From the NCBI GenBank assembly GCA_039680605.1, contig JBDKTA010000041.1, positions 1-64,000 on the forward strand: a DNA stretch of 64,000 bases, written 5' to 3'. The position numbers and the translations under genes are program-made. Source of the DNA: Planctomycetaceae bacterium. Its GTDB lineage: Bacteria > Planctomycetota > Phycisphaerae > SM23-33. This document shows, in pieces, positions 43,369-51,716 of this stretch; the first letter of the stretch is position 1, and each line of letters opens with the position of its first letter. The notes beneath the pieces are model-generated. The model was given only the letters and a program-made list of their open reading frames with translations. It made no database searches and had not been told where the DNA came from.

Positions 43369-45081
43369 GTGACGCGAAATGAGATCATCTTCTTGCTCTG
43401 CGTGGTGGCCGCGGTGGCGGGTGGCATTGCTTTGGTGCCCACGCGGCCGCCGGCGCCGGCGGCGGGGTTGTCGCTGGAGCAGTGGGATGCGGCCACCGAC
43501 GATCGCTCCAAGTGCGTCACGCTCTCGTGGCTGGGGCCGCCGATCATGCCTGGGGCGAAGAAGGGCACTTGGATCGAGCGGCGGCTGGAGAAGGCGTTCA
43601 ACGTCGATCTGCGCGGGATCTTTCTGGACGGGGCGGCGTTCGGGCAGAACCGCCCGCTGATGTTCATGTCCGGCGACGTTCCGGACGTGGTCTGGGACGG
43701 CGACCCGCTGCCGTTCCGCCGCAACGTCGACCAGGGCTTCGTGATGGAACTGCCCTACGAAGTGCTCCTCAAGCACGCCCCGCAGTACGTCAAGATGATC
43801 AACACGTACTGCCCCAAGGCGTGGCTGTACACGTACTATCGCGGTCGCAACTACGGCGTGCCGACGCTGGCGGCGTCGGACATCTACCCCCCGGCCATGG
43901 CGTGGCGCAAGGACTGGCTGGACAACGTCGCCATCGCGAAGGTGCCCGACACGCTCGATGAGATGCACGAGGCGTTCTACCGCTTCCGCCACAACGACCC
44001 CGACCGCAACGGCAAGAAAGACACCTACGCGTTCTGCCCCGGCGCGCACTGGTCGATCGCCTTCATCGACGTCTTCGCCGCGTTCAACGTCCTGCCGCAG
44101 GATTTCGTCGAGCGGGACGGCCGCGTCGTCTGGGGCGGCGTCACGCCCGAGGCCAGGCAGGCCCTGGCGGTGCTGCGGCAGTGGTACGCCGAGGAACTGA
44201 TCGATCCGGACTACATCGCGGCCAATTCGTTCACGGACTTGAGCATAGACCGGTTCAAGAACGGCCGCACGGGATACATCACCTACGTAGATGACCGCCA
44301 GTGCGACAGCGCGTATCCGCACTCGCTCTTTGCCGATCTGCTGGAGCTCAACGCGATCCGCCGAAAGAACGGCCAGGAGAACACGGTTGCCCAACTGGTG
44401 CCGGCCGCGCCGCCGCGCGGGATCGACGGCAAGCGTCGCTACCGGTTCTGGGGCGGGCCGGCGCACTCGATCTGGTTCGGCCAGCACATGGCCAAGACGC
44501 CCGAGAAGGTGCTGCGGACGCTTCACATGTTCGAGGAATTGTGCAAGCCCGCCAATGGGCGGTTGTTTGTCGAGTCGCGCATCGGGGAGGAAGGGACGCA
44601 CTGGAAGTGGGACGCCCGCCAGGGCGTGGTGCCGCTGTATCCCTACAGCGAGACCGGCCAGGACGCGCGGAACCTGCTGGCGTTCTGGGGGCTGGAGAAC
44701 GCTTACGGGTTCTACTCGTTCTCGTCGGCCCCGCTGGAAGTGACGAATCCGTACCTGCCGGCGAGCATCAAGGAGTTCCGCGCGAAGTACCGCCGCACGG
44801 AGTACGGGCTGATGAACGCCATCGGCAAGAGCGACGTGGTGGACTCTGCCGGTCGGAACCTCGACGACCTGCGGCAACTGCAGACGGAAGTGTATACCGA
44901 CATCATTCGCGGCAAGAGGCCACTGGACGACTTCGACACGTTCGTCGAGCAGTGGAAGCAGCGGGGGGGCGACCTGCTCACGCGCGAGGCCAACGAACTC
45001 TACGCCATCATGGGCGACATCTATCGCCAGGTCGGTGCGACCGCTGCGACGCAGCCTGCAACGCGGGAGGCGCGGCCATGA
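43369..45081 (+). CDS. ABC transporter sugar-binding protein (Lpl type)
   Basis: This protein of about 570 residues begins with a hydrophobic export or anchor segment (IIFLLCVVAAVAGGIALVP) and then shows the large solute-binding fold used by Lpl/LipO-type systems (VPTLAASDIYPPAMAWRKDWL, AYAFCPG-like loop, FKNGRTGYITYVDD). It captures an oligosaccharide outside the cell for the two permeases that follow. I use the GTG at 43369; a TTG at 43333 is less likely. The stop overlaps the ATG of the first permease (ATGA), so the genes are translationally coupled. No lipobox Cys is seen, so it may stay membrane-anchored. Confidence 0.8.
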   Translation: MTRNEIIFLLCVVAAVAGGIALVPTRPPAPAAGLSLEQWDAATDDRSKCVTLSWLGPPIMPGAKKGTWIERRLEKAFNVDLRGIFLDGAAFGQNRPLMFMSGDVPDVVWDGDPLPFRRNVDQGFVMELPYEVLLKHAPQYVKMINTYCPKAWLYTYYRGRNYGVPTLAASDIYPPAMAWRKDWLDNVAIAKVPDTLDEMHEAFYRFRHNDPDRNGKKDTYAFCPGAHWSIAFIDVFAAFNVLPQDFVERDGRVVWGGVTPEARQALAVLRQWYAEELIDPDYIAANSFTDLSIDRFKNGRTGYITYVDDRQCDSAYPHSLFADLLELNAIRRKNGQENTVAQLVPAAPPRGIDGKRRYRFWGGPAHSIWFGQHMAKTPEKVLRTLHMFEELCKPANGRLFVESRIGEEGTHWKWDARQGVVPLYPYSETGQDARNLLAFWGLENAYGFYSFSSAPLEVTNPYLPASIKEFRAKYRRTEYGLMNAIGKSDVVDSAGRNLDDLRQLQTEVYTDIIRGKRPLDDFDTFVEQWKQRGGDLLTREANELYAIMGDIYRQVGATAATQPATREARP

Positions 45082-46064
45082 GTGACAGCGCCACCAAGGG
45101 CGGCGGCGAAGTCGTGGCTGTCGGGCTGAAGCCCTCCCGCCACGGCACCCTTGCTGCCCGGCGCAGCGGCTGGGCGCCGTATCGCCGCCACGCGGGGCTG
45201 ATCCGGATGATCGCCTTGCCGCTGGCGGTCCTCGTGCTGTTCAACTACGTGCCGATGGTCGGGCTGATCATCGCCTTCAAGAACTTCGCGATGAAGGACG
45301 GCATGCTGGCCAGCCAGTGGGTGGGTCTGGAGAACTTCTACCGCCTCTTCAGCGGTCCGGAGTTTCTCCGCGCCTTGCGGAACACGGTGATCATCAGCGT
45401 GCTGCGGCTGGGCTTCGGGTTCTTCGTGCCGGTGATTCTGGCGCTGATGCTCAACGAACTGCGTCTGACGCTGCTGAAGAAGTCGGTTCAGACGCTGACG
45501 TATGTCCCGTACTTTTTCTCGTGGGTGATCCTGGGCGGCATCTTCATCATGATGCTGACCGGCGGGGGGCCGATCGACTCGGCCGTGCGCAGCGCGGGGG
45601 CCGGGCGCGTCGAGTTCCTCTCGGACCCGGTATGGTTCGTCGTGGTGCTGGTGGCCACGGGCATCTGGCAGGGCGCCGGGCATGCTGCCGTGATCTACCT
45701 GGCGGCGCTGGCAACGATCGATCCGAACCTGTACGAGGCCGCGGCGGTCGACGGGGCGTCGCGCTGGCGGCAGACGCTGCACGTGACGCTGCCGTGCCTG
45801 GTGCCGACGATGATCGTGCTGTTCATCCTCTCGCTGGGCGGGATTCTCAACGCCGGGTTCGACCAGGTCTTCAACATGTACAATCCCAGCGTGTACGTCT
45901 CGGCGGACATCATCGACACGTACGTGCTGCGGCGGCTGATTGCGATGGACTTCTCGCTGGCGACCGCGGCGGGCATGTTTAAGTCGGTGGTGGGCATGGC
46001 GCTGATCGTCGCGGCCAACTGGGGCGCCCGGCGAATGTCGCGCGGAGAACAGGGAATATGGTGA
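45078..46064 (+). CDS. ABC sugar permease, LplB type
   Basis: This 328-residue inner-membrane permease has six hydrophobic segments and the EAA loop EAAAVDGASRWRQTLHVTLP, which contacts the ATPase. VPMVGLIIAFKNF is typical of the LplB/YtcP class of oligosaccharide permeases. The first 28 residues are unusual: VVAVGLKPSRHGT is encoded by palindromic repeat C2 (45111-45150), so the N-terminus seems to have been extended by a repeat. The ATG at 45078 overlaps the binding-protein stop. The second permease follows after a repeat-filled gap. Confidence 0.9.
   Translation: MSDSATKGGGEVVAVGLKPSRHGTLAARRSGWAPYRRHAGLIRMIALPLAVLVLFNYVPMVGLIIAFKNFAMKDGMLASQWVGLENFYRLFSGPEFLRALRNTVIISVLRLGFGFFVPVILALMLNELRLTLLKKSVQTLTYVPYFFSWVILGGIFIMMLTGGGPIDSAVRSAGAGRVEFLSDPVWFVVVLVATGIWQGAGHAAVIYLAALATIDPNLYEAAAVDGASRWRQTLHVTLPCLVPTMIVLFILSLGGILNAGFDQVFNMYNPSVYVSADIIDTYVLRRLIAMDFSLATAAGMFKSVVGMALIVAANWGARRMSRGEQGIW
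45111..45150. repeat. palindromic repeat family C, copy 2 (inside permease gene)
   Basis: 40 nt, reading GTCGTGGCTGTCGGGCTGAA then GCCCTCCCGCCACGGCACCC. It differs from the intergenic copy at 14992-15031 at a single base, and is read in frame as VVAVGLKPSRHGT. Confidence 0.88.
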
Positions 46065-46067
46065 AAC

Positions 46068-46160
46068 CAGTGGTGAGTTGTGAGTGGTGTGTGGTGAGAA
46101 ACAGCGGAAAGACTCCGCGGCCGGGATCTCACAACTCACAACACACAACTCACAACTTCT
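46068..46160. repeat. inverted GTGGTGAGTTGTGAG repeat (family G)
   Basis: The left side is GTGGTGAGTTGTGAGTGGTG-like and the right side is CTCACAACTCACAAC-like, so the spacer between the two permeases can form a hairpin. Similar units lie at 19060-19080, 47051-47080, 47190-47217 and 54657-54706. Confidence 0.8.
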
Positions 46161-46178
46161 TCTGGCGGTGGAGTTGAA

Positions 46179-47051
46179 ATGGTCGGCCGCACAACAGGCG
46201 AAAAGATTTTCAACGTGTTCAACATCATCGTCATGATCATCGTGGCGTTGATTGCGATCTATCCGTTTATCTACACGTTGTCGATCTCGCTGAGCAGCAA
46301 TGTCGAGGCCGCCCGCGAAGGCTGGCACCTGTGGCCGCGCGAGGTGTCGCTGGCGGCGTACAAGGTGGTCCTGGGCAATACCCAGATACGCACGGGTTTT
46401 GTCAACTCGCTGGTGCGTACTGCCCTGGGGACGGTGTTGACGCTGTTCATGACGTGCCTGGCGGCGTATCCGCTGGCTCGCAAGAATCTGCCCCACCGCG
46501 GGATGGTGATGTTCCTGGTGCTCTTTACGATGATCTTCAGCGGCGGGATGGTGCCGATGTACCTGCTCATCAAGGGCCTGGGCCTGATGAACTCGATCTG
46601 GGCGCTGGTGGTGCCGACCATGCTCTCGGCGTTCAACATCATCATTATGAAGAACTTCTTCCAGGCGATCCCCGAGAGCTACGGCGAGGCTGCCCGCGTC
46701 GAGGGCGCCTCCGAGTGGACCATCCTCTGGCGGATCTACGTCCCGCTGGCCAAACCCGTGTTGGCCACCGTGGCGCTGTGGACGGCCGTGGCGCATTGGA
46801 ACCAGTGGCTCGACGCCATGATCTATATCAACGACGACTCGCGCCAGATGCTCCAGGCGTTCCTGCAGCGCATCGTCATCCAGGGCAGCACGGCCATGCT
46901 CGACATGGGCCTGACCAAGATGGTCGACTACTCGACCGCGACGATCAAGGCCGCCACCGTCGTCATCACCGTCATGCCGATCCTGATCGTCTATCCTTTC
47001 GTGCAGCGCTACTTCGTCAAAGGCATCATGCTCGGCGGGATCAAAGAATAG
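46179..47051 (+). CDS. ABC sugar permease, LplC type
   Basis: This 290-residue permease is the partner of the LplB-type protein. It has six hydrophobic segments, the EAA loop YGEAARVEGASEWTILWRIY, and the C-terminal YPFVQRYFVKGIMLGGIKE end seen in LplC/YtcP-like proteins (COG0395). Together with the binding protein it forms the membrane part of an oligosaccharide importer. No ATPase gene is near, so a shared MsmX-like ATPase encoded elsewhere is expected. Start at ATG 46179 gives the usual cytoplasmic N-terminus. Confidence 0.92.
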   Translation: MVGRTTGEKIFNVFNIIVMIIVALIAIYPFIYTLSISLSSNVEAAREGWHLWPREVSLAAYKVVLGNTQIRTGFVNSLVRTALGTVLTLFMTCLAAYPLARKNLPHRGMVMFLVLFTMIFSGGMVPMYLLIKGLGLMNSIWALVVPTMLSAFNIIIMKNFFQAIPESYGEAARVEGASEWTILWRIYVPLAKPVLATVALWTAVAHWNQWLDAMIYINDDSRQMLQAFLQRIVIQGSTAMLDMGLTKMVDYSTATIKAATVVITVMPILIVYPFVQRYFVKGIMLGGIKE

Positions 47052-47085
47052 TGGTGAGTTGTGAGTGGTGAGTGGTGAGAGCGCC

Positions 47086-47170
47086 GGGTGCCATGGCGGT
47101 CGTTTCTCAGCCGCCATGCTCGCTGAACGGTCGGGGACATGGCGGCTTGAAAACGGCCGCCATGGCACCC
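47086..47170. repeat. palindromic repeat family B, full copy
   Basis: An 85-nt element with 33-nt arms: left GGGTGCCATGGCGGTCG onward, right ending CGGCCGCCATGGCACCC, and a 19-nt centre. Half of this element is found inside thrC. Confidence 0.85.
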
Positions 47171-47289
47171 AGTCTGGCACGTTTCTTCTCACCACTCACC
47201 ACTCACCACTCACAACTTTCGCAGGGTCTTGCGTGCCGCCGCAGGCGCGGTAGACTGCCGGACTGAACTCTGACAGAGGAGAACGTGCA

Positions 47290-48540
47290 ATGGACTTTCT
47301 GGAACGGGTCGACCCGGAAGTGGCGCGGATCATTCATGCCGAGCGAAAACGCCAGGCGACGACGCTCGAACTGATCGCCTCCGAGAACCACGTCTCGGCG
47401 GCCGTGCTCGAAGCCATGGGCACCGTCCTGACCGACAAGTACGCCGAGGGCTACCCCGGGCGGCGATGGTACTGCGGTTGCGAGAACATGGACTCCATCG
47501 AGCAGCTCTGCATTGACCGCGCGAAGAAGCTTTTCCACGCCGAGCACGCCAACGTGCAGCCACACAGCGGCACCAGCGCCAACCTGGCGGTCTACATGGC
47601 CGCTCTCCAGCCCGGCGCGAAAATCATGGGCATGAACCTCGCCCACGGCGGGCACCTCTCGCACGGCCGCAAGCAGAACATCTCGGGCATGTTCTACAAG
47701 GCGGTGCATTACGGCGTCAGCGAGGGCACCGAGACGCTCGACATGAACCTCGTGCGCGAGCAGGCCTTGAAGGAAAAGCCCGACATGCTCGTCTGCGGCG
47801 CGTCGAGCTATCCTCGCACGATCGACTTCGCGGCCTTCGGGCAGATCGCCCGCGAGGTCGGCTGTCCGCTGCTGTGCGACATCGCCCACATTGCGGGCCT
47901 GGTCGTCGGCGGCGTACACCCGGACCCGGTGCCGGTGAGCGATTTCGTCACCACGACCAACCACAAGACCCTGCGAGGCCCGCGCGGCGGCATCATCCTT
48001 TCCAAGGCCATCTGGGCCGACAAGCTCGACGCGGCGGTCTTCCCCGGCATCCAGGGCGGACCGCTGGAGCACGTGATCGCCGCCAAGGCCGTCGCGCTGG
48101 AAGAAGCGTCGCACCCGACGTTCATGAACTATGCCTCGGCCATCATCGCCAACGCCAAGGCCCTGTCCGAGGCGCTGATGAGCCTGGGGTGGCGCCTGGT
48201 CACCGGCGGCACCGACAACCACATGGTGCTGATCGACCTGCGCAGCCGTTTTGAAGACATCGACGGACACATGGCCGCGATCTGGCTGTCGCAGGCGTCG
48301 ATCGTGTGCAACAAGAACGCCATCCCCTTCGACACGCGCTCGCCGCTGCGACCGTCGGGCATCCGCCTGGGAACGCCGGCCGTGACCACCCGCGGCCTGA
48401 CCCCGCGCGACATGAAACAAATCGCTGCGTGGATCGACCAGATCCTGACCAGCGGCGGCAACGAAGATATCATTACCAAGGTGAGCGAAGGCGTCGAAGA
48501 AATCTGCCGCGCCCATCCCGTGCCCAACAGCAGCTATTAG
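47290..48540 (+). CDS. glyA: serine hydroxymethyltransferase
   Basis: This 416-residue PLP enzyme interconverts serine and glycine while loading or unloading C1 on tetrahydrofolate. ELIASENHVSAAVLEAMG, YAEGYPGRRWYCGCENMD, the PLP lysine in TTTNHKTLRGPRGG and the ending RLGTPAVTTRGL are all normal. The ATG at 47290 follows AGAGGAGAAC. A weak promoter-like TTGCGT and TAGACT pair lies at 47231-47258. It stands upstream of the thiamin gene, with repeat A3 in the gap, and near kbl, tdh and fhs, which share glycine and C1 units. Confidence 0.97.
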   Translation: MDFLERVDPEVARIIHAERKRQATTLELIASENHVSAAVLEAMGTVLTDKYAEGYPGRRWYCGCENMDSIEQLCIDRAKKLFHAEHANVQPHSGTSANLAVYMAALQPGAKIMGMNLAHGGHLSHGRKQNISGMFYKAVHYGVSEGTETLDMNLVREQALKEKPDMLVCGASSYPRTIDFAAFGQIAREVGCPLLCDIAHIAGLVVGGVHPDPVPVSDFVTTTNHKTLRGPRGGIILSKAIWADKLDAAVFPGIQGGPLEHVIAAKAVALEEASHPTFMNYASAIIANAKALSEALMSLGWRLVTGGTDNHMVLIDLRSRFEDIDGHMAAIWLSQASIVCNKNAIPFDTRSPLRPSGIRLGTPAVTTRGLTPRDMKQIAAWIDQILTSGGNEDIITKVSEGVEEICRAHPVPNSSY

Positions 48541-48542
48541 TC

Positions 48543-48593
48543 GTGGCACAGGCTTTCCAGCCTGTGGCCCACAGCCTGGAAAGGCTGTGCCAC
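48543..48593. repeat. palindromic repeat family A, copy 3 (intergenic)
   Basis: 51 nt, the cleanest copy: 24-nt perfect arms with a 3-nt centre. It begins 3 nt after the glyA stop. It contains no stop codon in any of the six frames. Confidence 0.92.
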
Positions 48594-48614
48594 CTGCTAC
48601 GTGACGAGGCCGAC

Positions 48615-49649
48615 ATGCGTGAGATCTACCGAATCCTGGACGCCAATTTCAACCGGGCCCGCGAAGCCCTTCGCGTGGCCGAAGATTGCGGGCGATTCGC
48701 CCTCAACGACGTGGCGATCACCGTCATGGCCAAGCACATGCGCAGCGACCTGCAGGGGCTGCTGAGCGATATCCCGCTGATGGAGATGGTGGCAAGCCGC
48801 GACACCCCCGGCGACATCGGCACGGATCTTACCAGCCCGACCGAACTCAAGCGGGCCGACATGAGCGACGTGGCCATCGCCGCGATGAAGCGCCTGGGCG
48901 AATCGCTGCGGTCGATCGAGGAATACAGCAAGGTCGTCGCCCCGGCCAAGACGCTCGACGTCGAGCGCATGCGGTACAACGCCTACACGCTCGAGCAGCG
49001 CCTGTTGGGGCGGCTGTTCGTGCGGCGGTTCTTCGCCGACATTCACCTGTACGTGCTGGTCGACAGCTCGATGTGCCGCGGGTCGGTGCGCGAGATCGCC
49101 CGCGCCGCCATCGCCGGGCAGACCGACGTCATCCAGGTGCGCGAGAAAAACATCCCCGACGCGCAGTTCCTGGCCCTGGCGGCAGAGATGCGCGACCTGA
49201 CCGACGAGACGGGCAAGATGCTTATCATCAACGACCGGGCGGACATCGCTGCCATGGTCGGCGCCGACGGCTTGCACGTCGGGCAGCACGACCTGCCTGT
49301 CGCCGAGGCCCGGCGCCTGCTGCGACCGGGCGCCCTGGTCGGCAAGAGCACGCACACCATCGAACAGGCCCGCGCCGCGGTGACCGAAGGCGCCGACTAC
49401 ATCGCCGTAGGCCCCATCTTCGCCACGGCGACCAAAGACGCCGGACCGCCGGTGGGCGTCGAGTTGCTCAAGCAGGTTCTGGCCGAAGTGCAGGTGCCGG
49501 TGGTGCCCGTCGGCGGAATCACGGCCGCCAACGTCGCGCAAGTCCGAGCCGCCGGCGCCACCCGGGCGGCCGTCTGCTCCAGCGTCATCAAGGCCGACAA
49601 CCCCCGCGCCGCCGCCCAGCAGATCCGCGACACGCTGACGCAGGCGTAG
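48615..49649 (+). CDS. thiE: thiamine phosphate synthase with N-terminal ThiD2-like domain
   Basis: This 344-residue protein joins an N-terminal helical domain of the ThiD2 type (YRILDANFNRAREALRVAED, residues 4-23) to a ThiE TIM barrel. ThiE marks are VIQVREKNIPD, LIINDRADIAAMVGADGLHV, GQHDLPVAEAR, YIAVGPIFATATK and VPVGGITAANV. ThiE couples the pyrimidine and thiazole halves to thiamine phosphate. The domain pair is known from other bacteria, so the fusion is not new. The ATG at 48615 starts the ThiD2 domain at its usual place. No TPP riboswitch is visible in the 75-nt gap, which is filled by repeat A3. Confidence 0.9.
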   Translation: MREIYRILDANFNRAREALRVAEDCGRFALNDVAITVMAKHMRSDLQGLLSDIPLMEMVASRDTPGDIGTDLTSPTELKRADMSDVAIAAMKRLGESLRSIEEYSKVVAPAKTLDVERMRYNAYTLEQRLLGRLFVRRFFADIHLYVLVDSSMCRGSVREIARAAIAGQTDVIQVREKNIPDAQFLALAAEMRDLTDETGKMLIINDRADIAAMVGADGLHVGQHDLPVAEARRLLRPGALVGKSTHTIEQARAAVTEGADYIAVGPIFATATKDAGPPVGVELLKQVLAEVQVPVVPVGGITAANVAQVRAAGATRAAVCSSVIKADNPRAAAQQIRDTLTQA

Positions 49650-49701
49650 CAATTTCCAATTTCCAATTTGGAATTTCCAATTGGGTCGCCATGGGCGTGC
49701 G

Positions 49702-50877
49702 TCACTTCGCGCAGGCCTGGCGCACTTTGGCGAAGGCGTCCATGCAGGCGTCGAGTTGCTCGGTGGTGTGGGCGGCTGAAATCTGCACGCGGATGCGGGC
49801 CTGGCCTTGCGGCACCACCGGATACGAGAAGCCGATCACGTAGATGCCTTCGGCGAGCATCAACGAGGCCATCTTTGTCGCCAGGGCGGCTTCGCCGAGC
49901 ATGATGGGCACGATGGGGTGGTCGCCGGCGGCGATGTTGAACCCGCGTGCGGCCATGCCGTCGCGGAAGTGTTTCGTGTTGGCGGCCAGCGTGTCGCGCA
50001 GGGCGGTAGAGGCGCTGAGAATCTCCAGCACCGCCAGGCTCGTCGCGGCGATCACCGGGGCCAGCGTGTTGGAGAACAGGTACGGGCGGCTGCGCTGGCG
50101 AAGCAGTTCGACGATCTCGCGCCGGGCGGCCGTGAACCCGCCGCTGGCGCCGCCGAGGGCTTTGCCCAGCGTGCTGGTCACGATGTCGACGCGCCCGATG
50201 ACGCCGCGATATTCGATGGACCCGCGCCCCGTCGGCCCGAAGAAGCCCGTGGCGTGCGAGTCGTCGACCATGACGGCCGCATCGTACTTGTCCGCCAGGT
50301 CGCAGATCTCATCCAGCGGCGCGACGGTTCCGTCCATGGAGAACACGCCGTCGGTGGCGATCAGGCGCAGGCGTGCGCCGGCGGCCTCGCGCAGGCGGGC
50401 CTCGAGGTCGGCCATGTCGCAGTGGGCGTATCGCAGGCGCTGGGCTTTGCACAGGCGGATGCCGTCGATGATGCTGGCGTGGTTGAGCTGGTCGCTGATG
50501 ACGGCGTCTTCTTCGCCCAGCAGCGTCTCGAAGAGCCCGCCGTTGGCGTCGAAGCAGGAGCTATAGAGGATGGTATCCTCGCAGCCGAGGAATCGCGACA
50601 GGGCGGCCTCGAGCTGCTTGTGCAACTCCTGCGTGCCGCAGATGAACCGCACGCTGGACAGGCCGTAGCCCCATTTCTCCAGGGCCCGCCGGGCGGCCTC
50701 GATCACCCGCGGATCATCCGCCAGGCCCAGGTAGTTGTTCGCGCAGAAATTGAGCACCTGCCGCCCGTCCGGCGCCACGGCGATCACCGCCCCCTGCGGC
50801 GAGACGATCACCCGCTCGTCCTTGTACAGCCCCTGCGAGCGAATGTCCTGTAACACCTGCGCAATGTGCGATTTCAT
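49702..50877 (-). CDS. kbl: glycine C-acetyltransferase (2-amino-3-ketobutyrate CoA ligase)
   Basis: This 391-residue PLP enzyme splits 2-amino-3-ketobutyrate with CoA to glycine and acetyl-CoA, the second step of threonine breakdown. [45 protein letters not shown] and the PLP lysine in [14 protein letters not shown] are typical of Kbl. The start could be ATG 50877 (MKSHIAQVL) or the in-frame GTG at 50889, which has GGAG about 8 nt ahead. tdh lies upstream on the same strand, separated by RAYT 2 and its palindromes, so a tdh-kbl operon appears to have been split by the REPtron. Confidence 0.93.
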   Translation of the reverse strand: MKSHIAQVLQDIRSQGLYKDERVIVSPQGAVIAVAPDGRQVLNFCANNYLGLADDPRVIEAARRALEKWGYGLSSVRFICGTQELHKQLEAALSRFLGCEDTILYSSCFDANGGLFETLLGEEDAVISDQLNHASIIDGIRLCKAQRLRYAHCDMADLEARLREAAGARLRLIATDGVFSMDGTVAPLDEICDLADKYDAAVMVDDSHATGFFGPTGRGSIEYRGVIGRVDIVTSTLGKALGGASGGFTAARREIVELLRQRSRPYLFSNTLAPVIAATSLAVLEILSASTALRDTLAANTKHFRDGMAARGFNIAAGDHPIVPIMLGEAALATKMASLMLAEGIYVIGFSYPVVPQGQARIRVQISAAHTTEQLDACMDAFAKVRQACAK

Positions 50878-50933
50878 GGAATCAAACACAACGGTTTCTC
50901 CACACGTATCGTTTGGCAACTCTCACGATATTT

Positions 50934-51106
50934 CCCCAGCCCAACGGCCGGCATGCGCCAGCCCGGGGCAACCGCGCAAAGGGCCATCGCCCCTCGGCGT
51001 GAGCCTGGTTCTTCCCCGGCCCAAAGGGCCGGTATTCGTCAGCCCAGGGCGCAGCCCTGGGTGGCAATCCCCCACATGACCCAAGCCCTGAAAGGGCGGC
51101 AGATAT
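50934..51106. repeat. REP-like palindromes, left flank of RAYT 2
   Basis: Several hairpin units in a row: CGGCCCAAAGGGCCG at 50999, GCCCAGGGCGCAGCCCTGGG at 51040 and AGCCCTGAAAGGGCGGCAGA near 51083. The second unit is an inverted copy of the GTACCCAGGGC...GCCCTGGGCTGAC block on the right flank. Confidence 0.85.
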
Positions 51107-51559
51107 TCAGTCCCAGACATAGCGCTCATCATATTCGATGTTATGCCGTTTGAGAAACGCTCGGTATTCGTCTTGGAAGGAAATCTTCTCGTGGTGTTCA
51201 GGCTGGTTGAGGATGTAGTCTCTCACCTGCCGAATTGAGGATTCGCTCACGGAAAATGCCCCGTATCCGTTCTGCCAATGAAACCCTGCGTACTGGCGGC
51301 CCTTGGTCTTGATCCATTTAGATGACGCCGTCTTGAGATGTTCCACGATTTCGCTCTGGCTGGTCTTGCGGGACAACAGGAACAGGATGTGGACGTGGTC
51401 CTCGACAGCCTCCAGTTGGAGCGATGGCGAATCGAGATTTCGAAGGATGCCGATCAGGTACGCCTTCAGCTCCTCGCGAACGGAATCAGCCAGGAGCGCC
51501 TGGCGGTTTTTGGTGCTGAAGATCAGGTGAACGAGTACCTTCGAGAGTGATTGCCCCAT
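51107..51559 (-). CDS. IS200-like / REP-associated tyrosine transposase (RAYT 2)
   Basis: This 150-residue Y1 HUH transposase has VLVHLIFSTKNRQALL at the N-terminus, the HUH motif in EDHVHILFLL, KTASSKWIKTKG, WQNGYGAFSVS and the catalytic-type Tyr in VRDYILNQPEHH. It is clearly related to RAYT 1 but diverged across its whole length. Palindromic arrays in inverted orientation lie on both sides, so it is a second REPtron. It sits between tdh and kbl. The gene is full length with intact motifs, so it may be active. No TnpB is present. Confidence 0.92.
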   Translation of the reverse strand: MGQSLSKVLVHLIFSTKNRQALLADSVREELKAYLIGILRNLDSPSLQLEAVEDHVHILFLLSRKTSQSEIVEHLKTASSKWIKTKGRQYAGFHWQNGYGAFSVSESSIRQVRDYILNQPEHHEKISFQDEYRAFLKRHNIEYDERYVWD

Positions 51560-51574
51560 TGTTTGTTCTCCTCG

Positions 51575-51716
51575 TGTCGCCGCGCAAGTCCCGGCCCTTC
51601 AGGCCGCGGGAACAGCGCGTCGCGTACCCAGGGCTTCGCCCTGGGCTGACGACCGGCGGCCCTTCAGGCCGCAGAACGGCGCGGGCCTTTCAGGACGGCC
51701 AAATCGCCGCAAGGCA
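51575..51716. repeat. REP-like palindromes, right flank of RAYT 2
   Basis: Units GGCCCTTCAGGCC at 51594 and 51659, and CCCAGGGCTTCGCCCTGGGC at 51630, mirror the left flank. The flank reaches the stop codon of tdh. Confidence 0.85.

Noticed and set aside
47052-47289. Possible riboswitch upstream of glyA (glycine or ZTP type)
   Set aside because: The gap is filled by repeats G and B and shows no conserved riboswitch core that I recognise.
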